Part shown: positions 1 to 6,586 of the stretch, piece by piece
Numbering within the stretch: position 1 is the stretch's first letter
Layout: each line of letters opens with the position of its first letter
Assembly (NCBI GenBank): GCA_964422155.1
Contig: CAYQZZ010000042.1
Span: 1-17,661 of the forward strand
Reading direction: 5' to 3'
Length of the DNA stretch: 17,661 nucleotides
Source: JBGPRB01 sp964422155
Lineage (GTDB): Bacteria; Chloroflexota; Dehalococcoidia; Dehalococcoidales; RBG-16-60-22
Translations under genes and position numbers: made by a program
The notes under the pieces: generated by a model
What the model was told of the DNA's origin: nothing
The model's input: only the letters and a program-made list of their open reading frames with translations
The model's database searches: none

Positions 1-367
1 GCGGGGCTGTCCAGAGTCCGGGACTGGTCTCCCGCGTCTCCAGCTTCATGTCCGACACAGGGCAACTGCCCTTGCTGATTTCGACCAAGGTGCCATAGAT
101 TGCATCAAAGTCCCTTATCAATACATCGGCCGGGACCTGAGGATACCGTTGCTCCATGCGGACAGCGATTTCCTGTTTGAAGCTGGCTGCTTCAAGCTTT
201 TCGGGGTATCGGTTCATCACCTCAATAAAGGACTCAATGAACTCCGCGGCGGTATTATTCAGCAGGAGGAGGTCCTGCCCATTGAGCCAGAGCATGTTCG
301 GCTCGCCTCTTCTCAGGTGGAGGCGCAGCCCGGGAACAGTCACGTGGCGAATTTTTGAATCAGTCAT
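1..367 (-). CDS. N-terminal part of a PqqD-like-domain protein, possibly a radical SAM peptide-modifying enzyme (cut by left edge)
   Basis: An open minus-strand frame runs from an ATG at 367-365 to the window edge without a stop, giving 122 codons. The start is supported by AAGGAA about six bases upstream. The first ~55 residues are beta-rich and pass through a WLNGQDLLLLNNTAAEFIE segment. This resembles the 'hydrophobic, LNxTA, short helix' pattern of PqqD-type peptide-chaperone domains, which often precede or fuse to radical SAM/SPASM enzymes. No CxxxCxxC cluster is visible, because that part would lie beyond the edge. Residues 55-122 are mostly helical and charged and hold a single Cys. 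Calling the whole protein a radical SAM enzyme is inference; the PqqD-like reading is a pattern match by eye. It points away from the bicupin gene, so it is a separate transcription unit. Confidence 0.5.
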   Translation of the reverse strand, partial: MTDSKIRHVTVPGLRLHLRRGEPNMLWLNGQDLLLLNNTAAEFIESFIEVMNRYPEKLEAASFKQEIAVRMEQRYPQVPADVLIRDFDAIYGTLVEISKGSCPVSDMKLETRETSPGLWTAP

Positions 368-528
368 AAAATCATTCCTTAAAAAAATGCTCGCCCCGAT
401 TTGAGGTTGTTGGCTATGGAAATCCTCGCGAGTTAAAGCTATTAATACAGAATACTACTGAAAGATACGAGTGTCAATATATCCAGATGAAGGTACTATT
501 TGGTTTTGGCTACACCCCCTTGGGAGGT

Positions 529-680
529 TGTCATTGCGAGGGCGACCTGCTCGCCGACCTGCTCGCCGTCTCTCCGTGACTATGGCAGGCGAGAGCCCGT
601 GGCAATCTCCATCAATGGCTTGATTCTATCTAAGGGATTGCTTCGCCTCCCGACTTCGTCGGGATGGACTCGCAATGACA
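529..680. repeat. MITE-like intergenic element with perfect 12-bp terminal inverted repeats
   Basis: The ends are TGTCATTGCGAG (529-540) and CTCGCAATGACA (669-680), exact reverse complements. Inside is a 12-bp unit, GACCTGCTCGCC, repeated head to tail at 544-555 and 556-567, plus partly complementary GCAATCTCC and GATTGCTTCG words. It has no coding capacity that looks real. The TGTCATTGCGAG...CTCGCAATGACA pattern is a well-known type of dispersed bacterial intergenic repeat. Together with the promoter at 748-776 it accounts for most of the 443-bp gap between the two flanking genes. Confidence 0.8.
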
Positions 681-747
681 CAGCACATGGTGAATAACCA
701 TGCTATCAAGTGACGGCCGATTACATCGTGGGATGGTACAGTGTCTG

Positions 748-776
748 TTGAAATATATCTGCCAATGGCATAGAAT
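748..776 (+). promoter_or_regulatory. Putative sigma-70-type promoter for the bicupin gene
   Basis: TTGAAA (748-753) and TAGAAT (771-776) are separated by 17 bp, each one mismatch from the consensus. Transcription would start near 783, giving a leader of roughly 28 bases that carries AAGGAGG (794-800) ten bases before the GTG start at 811. Confidence 0.6.
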
Positions 777-810
777 TTGCCTATATATGGAATAAGGAGG
801 AAATATTTCT

Positions 811-1671
811 GTGGCCGAGAAGAAATACGGGAATTTAGTTAAAACATTAAAATACCAGAAAGGGCGGGGAGGTGCCAACGCCAAAGAGCTGGTGTTCGTG
901 GGGGGCGAGGAACTGGGAGGGTTTAACCTTAATTTCATCGTGGGGGTTTACGACCAGACCGGCGACTGGGCTCCCAATATGGGGGCGCACGCACATGCCT
1001 TTGATGAATGCCTGCTCTTTTTCGGCTATAACGATGACGACCTGAGTTATCTCGGGTCGGACATGGAGTTATCACTGGGCAAGGAGTATGAAAAACACAA
1101 GTTCAGCGTGCCGACCGTAGGCATCGCTCCCGAAGGGGTACCGCACTGTCCGCTAATTACCGAGAAAGTCTATAAAGCTTTCGGGCATTTCCACCTGGCC
1201 CTCAGTCCGAAATATGCGGGTACACCGGTGAAACAGGAAGGCACTACCGACGGGAAAAAATACAAACACCTCATAAAAAAGCTGCCGATTAAAAAGGGAC
1301 CGGGGGGAGCCAACGCTAAACAGCAGTTTTCCATGTCGGGATACGACCTGGAAGGACTCCCTCTCAATTTTAAGATGGGGCTCTACAACAAGACCGGGCA
1401 GTGGTATCCGGGAAAAGGGGCGCAGATACATTCTTATGATGAATGCATGATATTCTTCGGGCATAACACCGATAACCTGAGCTACCTGGGGGCGGAAATT
1501 ACCATCGAGATTGGCAAGGAACACGAAAAACACACCTTTAATGTGCCTACCGTGGTCTCGTTACCCAAGGGGACGCCGCACTTTCCAATCGTCTGCAACA
1601 AGGTTGATAAACCTTATAGCGTTATGCAGGTTGGACTTAGCGCCAAACACGATTGTTCCTGGGTTGAATAA
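811..1671 (+). CDS. Tandem bicupin protein of unknown substrate
   Basis: The 286-residue protein starts with GTG, with AAGGAGG ten bases upstream. It is two copies of the same ~135-residue domain (about 4-133 and 149-282). Both contain GGANAK, the cupin motif 1 region ending in DEC(L/M)(L/I)FFG, a conserved LSYLG strand and the motif 2 segment P(E/K)GxPH. In copy 1 the classical cupin ligands are complete: His60, His62, Glu66 and His112. In copy 2 the first His is Gln205, while His207, Glu211 and His257 remain. Cupins commonly bind Fe, Mn or Zn and act as dioxygenases, isomerases or decarboxylases, but nothing here fixes a reaction. No signal peptide or membrane segment is seen, so it is probably cytoplasmic. 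It stands alone with its own promoter and a repeat element on either side. The family-level call is firm; the function is unknown. Confidence 0.85.
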   Translation: MAEKKYGNLVKTLKYQKGRGGANAKELVFVGGEELGGFNLNFIVGVYDQTGDWAPNMGAHAHAFDECLLFFGYNDDDLSYLGSDMELSLGKEYEKHKFSVPTVGIAPEGVPHCPLITEKVYKAFGHFHLALSPKYAGTPVKQEGTTDGKKYKHLIKKLPIKKGPGGANAKQQFSMSGYDLEGLPLNFKMGLYNKTGQWYPGKGAQIHSYDECMIFFGHNTDNLSYLGAEITIEIGKEHEKHTFNVPTVVSLPKGTPHFPIVCNKVDKPYSVMQVGLSAKHDCSWVE

Positions 1672-1674
1672 TAA

Positions 1675-1835
1675 TGTCATTCTCGGGCTTCAGCCTGAAG
1701 GCTTGACCTGAGAATCCAGACTGATTCCCCCTCCCCGAGATTCTTCGTCCTTCAGCGGAAGGACTCAGAATGACAGAGTGGGGATACTGGATTCCCGCTG
1801 GAGTTTACCCCGATTTCATCGGGGCTGGAATGACA
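1675..1835. repeat. Composite inverted-repeat intergenic element
   Basis: It begins with TGTCATTC (1675-1682) and has the exact complement GAATGACA twice, at 1768-1775 and 1828-1835. It also contains short palindromes such as GGCTTCAGCCTGAAGGCT and CCCCGATTTCATCGGGG. The double right end suggests two nested or adjacent copies. It fills the space between the convergent bicupin and cinA genes and may also end transcription from either side, although no T-run is obvious. Confidence 0.65.
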
Positions 1836-1848
1836 ATTGTGGGAAGGC

Positions 1849-3060
1849 TTATGTCAGGAATTTTTTCAGGTCGAAGAGAGCCTGGTAGGCAATCCGGCCT
1901 ACCACCTGAGTAAGTCTTCCGGAATAGGTATGCACCTGAGGCTGTCCAGTCACCGGGCCGGCAATGGCAATAAAGACCCTGGCCATCATCATGTTGTCCA
2001 CCGTCTCCGCATAGCCCTCTATGCCGATGCCGATACCTGCCTTCATTTTATGGCGTACCAGAGATGCCATCGCGGCAGCGGTTTCGGCTGCTTTAGCATT
2101 ACCCCGGGCAAGGCCGGGCTCAAGGCCAAGGGCAGTTTTAGCTTCATCAGAGGTAGTAAGCAGTCCCCCCTTGAAGAAGCGTTGATTTTCCGGAATCCGG
2201 GCCAGCGTATGTATCAAGGAACCGCCGGAGAAAGACTCCGCCACCGCCAGGGATAGCTCTCTATCAATAAGCATCTGCCCCACCACATTCTCCAGCGTCT
2301 CGTCATTCACCCCCCAGATATAATCACCCACAACAGCCTTAACCGCAGCTTCATGAGTTGAAATCATGGCCTGCGCCTCTTCAATGCGGCCTGCCTTAGC
2401 CGTGATGCGCAGGTGTATACCGTCCTGCCTGGCATAAGTAGCCAGGGTGGGATTGGAGGACTTAAGCAGATGAGCCAGTAACTCGTCAACTTTCGATTCG
2501 GCCAGGCCAAAGGTCTTGAGAGTACGGGACAGGATAATGGCCCCCGCCCGACGCTGTAATTTCGGAAAAACCTCATTTTGCCACATAAACTGCATCTCAG
2601 CAGGGGGGCCGGGCATGGCTATGATGACCCGCCCATCCTTTTCCACCCACCAGCCGGGAGCGGTGCCCCGCGCATTCGGAATCGGTGCTGCCGAAGGAAT
2701 CCGAGTAGCCTGTTTGAGATTATTAGGTGACATCTCCAGGCCCCGTTCCGCAAAGAACTTCGCCAGTGTTTCCCTCAGAGTCGGGTCTACCTTCATACTT
2801 TCACCGAGCAGACCGGAGATAGCTTCGCGAGTAATATCACCCTGCGTCGGGCCCAGACCGCCTGTCGTTAGAATGAGCTCCGACCTCTGCCAGGCAAGCC
2901 TCAGAACCCCTGATAACCTCTCGTAGTTATCGCCGACCGACGAGGTGAAATAGAGGTCGATTCCCAGCGAAGCCAGCTGACCCGCCAGATATGAGGTATT
3001 GGTATCTGCAATTTCACCCAGAAGGAATTCGGTGCCGGTAGAAATAATTTCTGCTCTCAT
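1849..3060 (-). CDS. cinA: CinA-family protein (MoCF-like domain plus NMN-amidase-like domain)
   Basis: The 403-residue protein has the usual two-domain CinA layout and about the usual length. The N-terminal half is the molybdopterin-binding-like (COG1058) domain: ISTGTEFLLG, SVGDN, TTGGLGPTQGDITREA and MPGPPAEMQFMW. In this family it has been linked to ADP-ribose pyrophosphatase activity. The C-terminal ~160 residues correspond to the PncC/NMN deamidase domain, recognisable by AVAESFSGG and SDEAK. This half is clearly degenerate: the usual YSNE word is TSDE, and the usual TGIAGP segment reads IGIEGY. The usual DD of the N-terminal domain is GD. The N-domain may still act in NAD or ADP-ribose housekeeping, while the amidase activity is doubtful. 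The start is ATG with only a weak Shine-Dalgarno sequence; a promoter is proposed at 3097-3126. Confidence 0.9.
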   Translation of the reverse strand: MRAEIISTGTEFLLGEIADTNTSYLAGQLASLGIDLYFTSSVGDNYERLSGVLRLAWQRSELILTTGGLGPTQGDITREAISGLLGESMKVDPTLRETLAKFFAERGLEMSPNNLKQATRIPSAAPIPNARGTAPGWWVEKDGRVIIAMPGPPAEMQFMWQNEVFPKLQRRAGAIILSRTLKTFGLAESKVDELLAHLLKSSNPTLATYARQDGIHLRITAKAGRIEEAQAMISTHEAAVKAVVGDYIWGVNDETLENVVGQMLIDRELSLAVAESFSGGSLIHTLARIPENQRFFKGGLLTTSDEAKTALGLEPGLARGNAKAAETAAAMASLVRHKMKAGIGIGIEGYAETVDNMMMARVFIAIAGPVTGQPQVHTYSGRLTQVVGRIAYQALFDLKKFLT

Positions 3061-3096
3061 CGTTCTCAGGATTTCCGTTAGGTTGAATCAACTTAG

Positions 3097-3126
3097 ATTT
3101 TACTGGTAAAAGCCAGCGGTTTGCAA
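3097..3126 (-). promoter_or_regulatory. Putative promoter of cinA
   Basis: On the minus strand TTGCAA (3126-3121) and TAAAAT (3102-3097) are 18 bp apart, about 37 bases upstream of the cinA ATG. The -10 matches 5 of 6 consensus bases and the -35 matches 4 of 6. Confidence 0.4.
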
Positions 3127-3156
3127 CTAAATAGCTCTGTTTGTATATAGTCGATT

Positions 3157-3353
3157 TTATATACTCACCCCCTTTGTCCCCCTCTCAAACAAGTGCATCT
3201 TTAGTGCTCAATTTTTATTATGTTTGAGAGGGGGAAAGAATATGAGAGGGGGCTTCGCCCCCTCTCTCCTGAACTCCCCTCTCCAGCCATCAATATCTGT
3301 GGTTTCTTACCAGTGATGTTGGCTGGAGAGGGGATAAAGGGGTGAGGTTATAA
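3157..3353. repeat. MITE-like element built of three nested or serial hairpins
   Basis: Imperfect terminal inverted repeats of about 28 bp (TTATATACTCACCCC at 3157 onward against the complement of GGGGTGAGGTTATAA ending at 3353) enclose three perfect palindromes. These are CCCCCTCTCAAACA (3178-3191) with TGTTTGAGAGGGGG (3221-3234), GAGAGGGGGC with GCCCCCTCTC around a 3-base loop (3244-3266), and CCCCTCTCCAGCC (3276-3288) with GGCTGGAGAGGGG (3321-3333). No gene is encoded. It fills most of the cinA to NTF2-like spacer. Confidence 0.75.
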
Positions 3354-3485
3354 CCTGCCAAGCACAAGTAGACAGAACAAAAATAAGCAAAGAGTTTTTA
3401 TTCTGAATATACAGGGTAAAAACTGGAATTAGTGCCAGCGTATGTTTATAATGGTGACAATAGAAACGCAAGCAGGAGGAAAATG

Positions 3486-4229
3486 ATGACAATCGCGGAA
3501 ATGGAAGCCAGGATTAAGACTCTTGAGAAGAAACTCAAGGCTCAAGAGAAAAGGATGATGACTCTCGAGGATATCGAGGCGATTAAACGATTGCAAAAGG
3601 CCTACAACTATTATGTCGAGCATATGCTGGGAGATGCGATAATCGACTGTTTTTCAGACAGCCAAGAAGTTGTCCTGGACTGGCTGGAAGGCAAGTGGCT
3701 GGGGAAGGAAGGGGTGAAAAAGTATTTCGCGCACGCTTCCAAGGGCGATAATCCGCCGGGATTTTCGCACCAGCTGATGCCGACTGGCGGCCTTATTACA
3801 ATCTCAAAGGACGGTAAAACCGCCAAGGGACGGTGGTACGCTTTCGGAGGTATTTTCTCGTCGGACAGGGGCAAAGTTAGCGGCGGCTCGCTGACGAGCG
3901 GTATATACGAAATGGGCTATATCAAAGAGAAGGGCATCTGGAAAATACTCTCAATAAAGTGGGTGATACCCTACAGTGCGAGAATCGCAGAATGGTCGAT
4001 GCCGGAAGACATCGGGGGACGGTTCGTCAAGGGCGGGGCAGGCGCTCCTCCAAGGGAGGGTGCCAGACCTCTTCCCCCCATGCCCAAGCCCGATATCCCC
4101 GTAGATAAAGCCGACCTGCGTTATGTCTCCGGCTATATCTTCCCCTTCCACTTCAAGCATCCGGTCACCGGCAAGGAAACGTCCGAAGGATTACGCAACG
4201 CACGGCTAAAACCATTAAGTAGCAAGTAA
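3486..4229 (+). CDS. NTF2/SnoaL-like domain protein with N-terminal coiled coil
   Basis: The product is 247 residues. I chose the ATG at 3486 because AGGAGG at 3474-3479 lies six bases upstream; the adjacent in-frame ATG at 3483 would be only three bases away, and the GTG at 3432 has no ribosome site. The first ~28 residues are a Glu/Lys-rich heptad-like helix. From about residue 30 (DIEAIKRLQKAYNYYVEHM, then an acidic 'DCFSD' turn, GKEGVKKYF, SHQLMPTGG, and strands such as GKTAKGRWYAFGG and WKILSIKWV) the pattern is that of SnoaL_4/NTF2-like cone folds. Such folds serve as small enzymes or ligand pockets for polyketide, steroid or aromatic substrates. The last ~80 residues are Pro-rich and outside the core. 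There is no signal peptide. It appears monocistronic, with a strong terminator after it. The substrate is unknown. Confidence 0.75.
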   Translation: MTIAEMEARIKTLEKKLKAQEKRMMTLEDIEAIKRLQKAYNYYVEHMLGDAIIDCFSDSQEVVLDWLEGKWLGKEGVKKYFAHASKGDNPPGFSHQLMPTGGLITISKDGKTAKGRWYAFGGIFSSDRGKVSGGSLTSGIYEMGYIKEKGIWKILSIKWVIPYSARIAEWSMPEDIGGRFVKGGAGAPPREGARPLPPMPKPDIPVDKADLRYVSGYIFPFHFKHPVTGKETSEGLRNARLKPLSSK

Positions 4230-4256
4230 CTGAAAACACCTTTTACCCACAAACAG

Positions 4257-4299
4257 GAGGGAGAGCCGTTACGCTCTCCCTCGTCTATCTATTATATTT
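4257..4299 (+). terminator. Rho-independent terminator after the NTF2-like gene
   Basis: A perfect 10-bp stem, GAGGGAGAGC (4257-4266) with GCTCTCCCTC (4273-4282) around a 6-base loop, is followed by a T-rich tract with TATTTTT near 4294. Read in the opposite direction there is no T-run, so it serves the plus-strand gene rather than the convergent URO-D gene. Confidence 0.75.
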
Positions 4300-4313
4300 T
4301 TAATACTTTTTGT

Positions 4314-5651
4314 CTAATACGTGCCATATTTCACGGCAGTTTCCATAAAAGCACGAAAGTTATCCGGATTCTTCGTTTCCGTGGCCGTGCAGCCGCCGGC
4401 AAGGATATAGCCTCCGCCGGGGGCGCACGTCTCGATAAGCTTGCGGCAACATTCCTTGACATCTTTAGGTGTACCGGCAATCATTAACGAGGCGGGCACG
4501 TTGCCAGAAATACAGCACCTATCGCCAATCATTTTCTTGGCTTTAGCCATATCGGTCTTATCAAACATCCATGATACCCAGCCCTTGGGGAAGTCGCCGA
4601 TATAGTCCAACCTCTGGTTATAATGCCCCTCGGCGAAGAGCGAGACCTGGATACCTTCTTCGATTAAGGCATCGATGTACTTCTTCAGGCTGGGCCAGTA
4701 GAACTTCTCGAACTGCTTGCGTGACATAAAGGTATCATCGCCCCGATGTAAAGGGAAACCCACCGAAAAGCCGCCGGCAGCATTGATATTGCTTATCATC
4801 CTGGGTACTATCAGTTCGTAAATCATGTCGATACATTCCAGGAGCTTCTCCGGCTGGCGGAACATGTCGATGGCGATACCCTCCGTTCCCCTGAGAAAGT
4901 CCCCGATGAGATCGAAGGGCGCTATTCCCATACCTCCCCGCCCCGCCGGGAACCCGGCCTCCACAGCCTCCTTGCTGACGACCATAAGCTCTTTCTGCCA
5001 CTTTTCCATCGCCTCACCGGCTTTTATCAGTTTCTTAAAGGTGTCTCTTATCTCCGGTCGGGTGAACGGGTAGGTCATGACCATAGGGGTGCCCATCAGC
5101 GTGTTGAGCGGGGGAAAATACTGCAGTCCTGCGGCGGCACCCATGGTACGGGGCGTCAATACCCTGAATCCGAAGTCGGAAGGGTCTTTCATCAGATAAT
5201 CATATTCATCAGCCTTCATATACTGGGCTTCGACGAACTGGAAGGTATTGACATTGTCCCCCAGTCCATGGCCCGGCCAGGTGTAATTTTTAAAATCGCA
5301 AATATCCATTACTTTCCCGGAGAAAATGAGGCCCGGTCCCATGAACGTATCCATATCTTCATAAAAGTCTTCCAGGAACTTTCTCCAGGCAGCCTTGAGG
5401 GCTTTGGCATCGTACATCACCGTCTTGAAGTCGTATCCGGCGTAGTACGCCGGGTAGTGTCCCGTCGGCAGGGATACGGGCACCCTATCGGGCTTTTCGC
5501 ACCTCGAGACTTTCATCATGCGGGTTACCCGCTCTTTATAGAGCTTTTTCGCCTTAGCATCACGGAATTTAATGTCCGTCGGGTTAAGGTAATTCTTCAT
5601 CCTTTTATCGCGCTTTTCTTCTTTGGTCATCTCAGACCATTGTTTTTCCAT
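4314..5651 (-). CDS. Uroporphyrinogen decarboxylase (URO-D) family protein, probably corrinoid-methyltransferase-like
   Basis: The 445-residue protein starts at ATG with AAAGGAG about ten bases upstream. It has a highly charged ~45-residue N-terminal extension before the RVTRMMKVSRCEKPDRVPV strand that opens the TIM-barrel. Typical late-barrel features follow: ISGNVPASL near residue 382, a GTPKDVKECCRKLIE helix and GGGYILAGGC near 412-421. Family members include heme-pathway HemE and the cobamide:CoM methyltransferases MtaA/MtbA and CmuA. No other heme-pathway gene is nearby, and the long extension and catabolic setting argue against HemE. I therefore favour a methyl-transfer or demethylation role, as inference. 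I could not identify the HxC...C zinc motif of MtaA with confidence. It is divergent from the SDR operon and convergent with the NTF2-like gene. Confidence 0.8.
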   Translation of the reverse strand: MEKQWSEMTKEEKRDKRMKNYLNPTDIKFRDAKAKKLYKERVTRMMKVSRCEKPDRVPVSLPTGHYPAYYAGYDFKTVMYDAKALKAAWRKFLEDFYEDMDTFMGPGLIFSGKVMDICDFKNYTWPGHGLGDNVNTFQFVEAQYMKADEYDYLMKDPSDFGFRVLTPRTMGAAAGLQYFPPLNTLMGTPMVMTYPFTRPEIRDTFKKLIKAGEAMEKWQKELMVVSKEAVEAGFPAGRGGMGIAPFDLIGDFLRGTEGIAIDMFRQPEKLLECIDMIYELIVPRMISNINAAGGFSVGFPLHRGDDTFMSRKQFEKFYWPSLKKYIDALIEEGIQVSLFAEGHYNQRLDYIGDFPKGWVSWMFDKTDMAKAKKMIGDRCCISGNVPASLMIAGTPKDVKECCRKLIETCAPGGGYILAGGCTATETKNPDNFRAFMETAVKYGTY

Positions 5652-5707
5652 GCCAATAATCTCCTTTGTATTATTTTTAAATTAATTTAGCTTTAAGCTC
5701 GTACCTG

Positions 5708-5737
5708 ATTTTACTCTTTCTGCCGTCACTCAATCAA
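5708..5737 (-). promoter_or_regulatory. Putative promoter of the URO-D-family gene
   Basis: On the minus strand TTGATT (5737-5732) and TAAAAT (5713-5708) are 18 bp apart, about 55 bases before the ATG. The 164-bp divergent region between the URO-D and SDR genes thus has a candidate promoter for each direction. Confidence 0.45.
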
Positions 5738-5777
5738 CACCTATATTAAGCAAAAGCTTTCTGGTCTTAATAGAAAT

Positions 5778-5786
5778 TGATATAAT
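5778..5786 (+). promoter_or_regulatory. Putative extended -10 promoter of the SDR operon
   Basis: TGATATAAT is a perfect extended -10 element, with TATAAT at 5781-5786. The -35 position (TTTCTG, 5758-5763) is poor, as is common with extended -10 promoters. The start codon follows 30 bases later, with AAGGAGGG (5805-5812) just before it. Confidence 0.55.
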
Positions 5787-5815
5787 GCTAATAGAAAGAA
5801 AGCGAAGGAGGGAAA

Positions 5816-6574
5816 ATGGACCTGGGTTTAAAAGATAAGGTAGCACTGGTAACGGGCGCGGGCAGCCCGGTGGGATACGGGAGGGGTATAGCCCTGACCC
5901 TGGCAAAATACGGGTGCAATATAGTGGCTAATGATATTGATGGCGAAGGCGCTCAGAAAACAGCTAAAGACGTGGAGGCCTTGGGCCGTAAGGCGTTGGC
6001 CGTCAGAGCGGACGTCACCAAAGTTGCCGAAGTAAAAGACATGGTAAAAAAGGCCCTGGATAAATTCGGCAGGATAGATATCCTGGTAAACAATGCCGGC
6101 CGCACCACCACGCCGACGCCTTTCGTGGAGACACCGGAAAAGAACTGGGAAATAGTCATCAATCTCAATATTTACGGCGTGTTCCACTGCACCAAGGCCG
6201 TCCTGCCCCAGATGCTCGAACGTAAAAGCGGTAAAATTATCAGTATAGCATCGGGCGCCGGCATCAGCGGTATGCCCCGATGTGTTCACTACGGCGCCAC
6301 CAAAGCCGCCATTATCGCTTTCACCAAGGGACTATCGAAGGAGGTAATAGCCTCGGGGATAAATGTGAACGCGGTAGCGCCGGGGGTCGGCGATACCAAC
6401 TTCCTGCGCACCGGCAACTTCCCGCCGGGTGAACTGGAACGCGCGGTAGCCACGGTGCCGACGAAAAGGGCGACCACGCCCGAGGACGTGGGCAACATGG
6501 TAGCCTATCTGGCCTCGGACCTCGCCAGACAAATTGTCGGGCAGACCTTCCTGGTCGATGGCGGCCACGTTTAA
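5816..6574 (+). CDS. Short-chain dehydrogenase/reductase (classical SDR, FabG-like)
   Basis: The 252-residue protein has the classical SDR size. The nucleotide-binding loop TGAGSPVGYGRG (13-24) is about two residues longer than the usual TGxxxGxG. It is followed by ND at 39-40 and RADVT (64-68), then NNAG (92-95), Asn118, Ser146, Tyr159 and Lys163 as the catalytic set. The C-terminus ends with QTFLVDGGHV, typical of 3-oxoacyl-ACP reductase-like oxidoreductases. It probably oxidises or reduces a hydroxyl/keto group with NAD(P)H; substrate unknown. The stop overlaps the AAGGAGG of the next gene 12 bases on, so the M24-like gene is surely co-transcribed. The start ATG has AAGGAGGG immediately upstream. 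Confidence 0.9.
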   Translation: MDLGLKDKVALVTGAGSPVGYGRGIALTLAKYGCNIVANDIDGEGAQKTAKDVEALGRKALAVRADVTKVAEVKDMVKKALDKFGRIDILVNNAGRTTTPTPFVETPEKNWEIVINLNIYGVFHCTKAVLPQMLERKSGKIISIASGAGISGMPRCVHYGATKAAIIAFTKGLSKEVIASGINVNAVAPGVGDTNFLRTGNFPPGELERAVATVPTKRATTPEDVGNMVAYLASDLARQIVGQTFLVDGGHV

Positions 6575-6586
6575 GGAGGTATCGAG

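Noticed and set aside
149..404. Plus-strand frames at the left edge
   Set aside because: They overlap the better supported minus-strand PqqD-like gene, which has a ribosome site and a plausible fold pattern.
1837..2256. Open plus-strand frame opposite cinA
   Set aside because: It is the antisense of a well-recognised gene, has no ribosome site and no domain.
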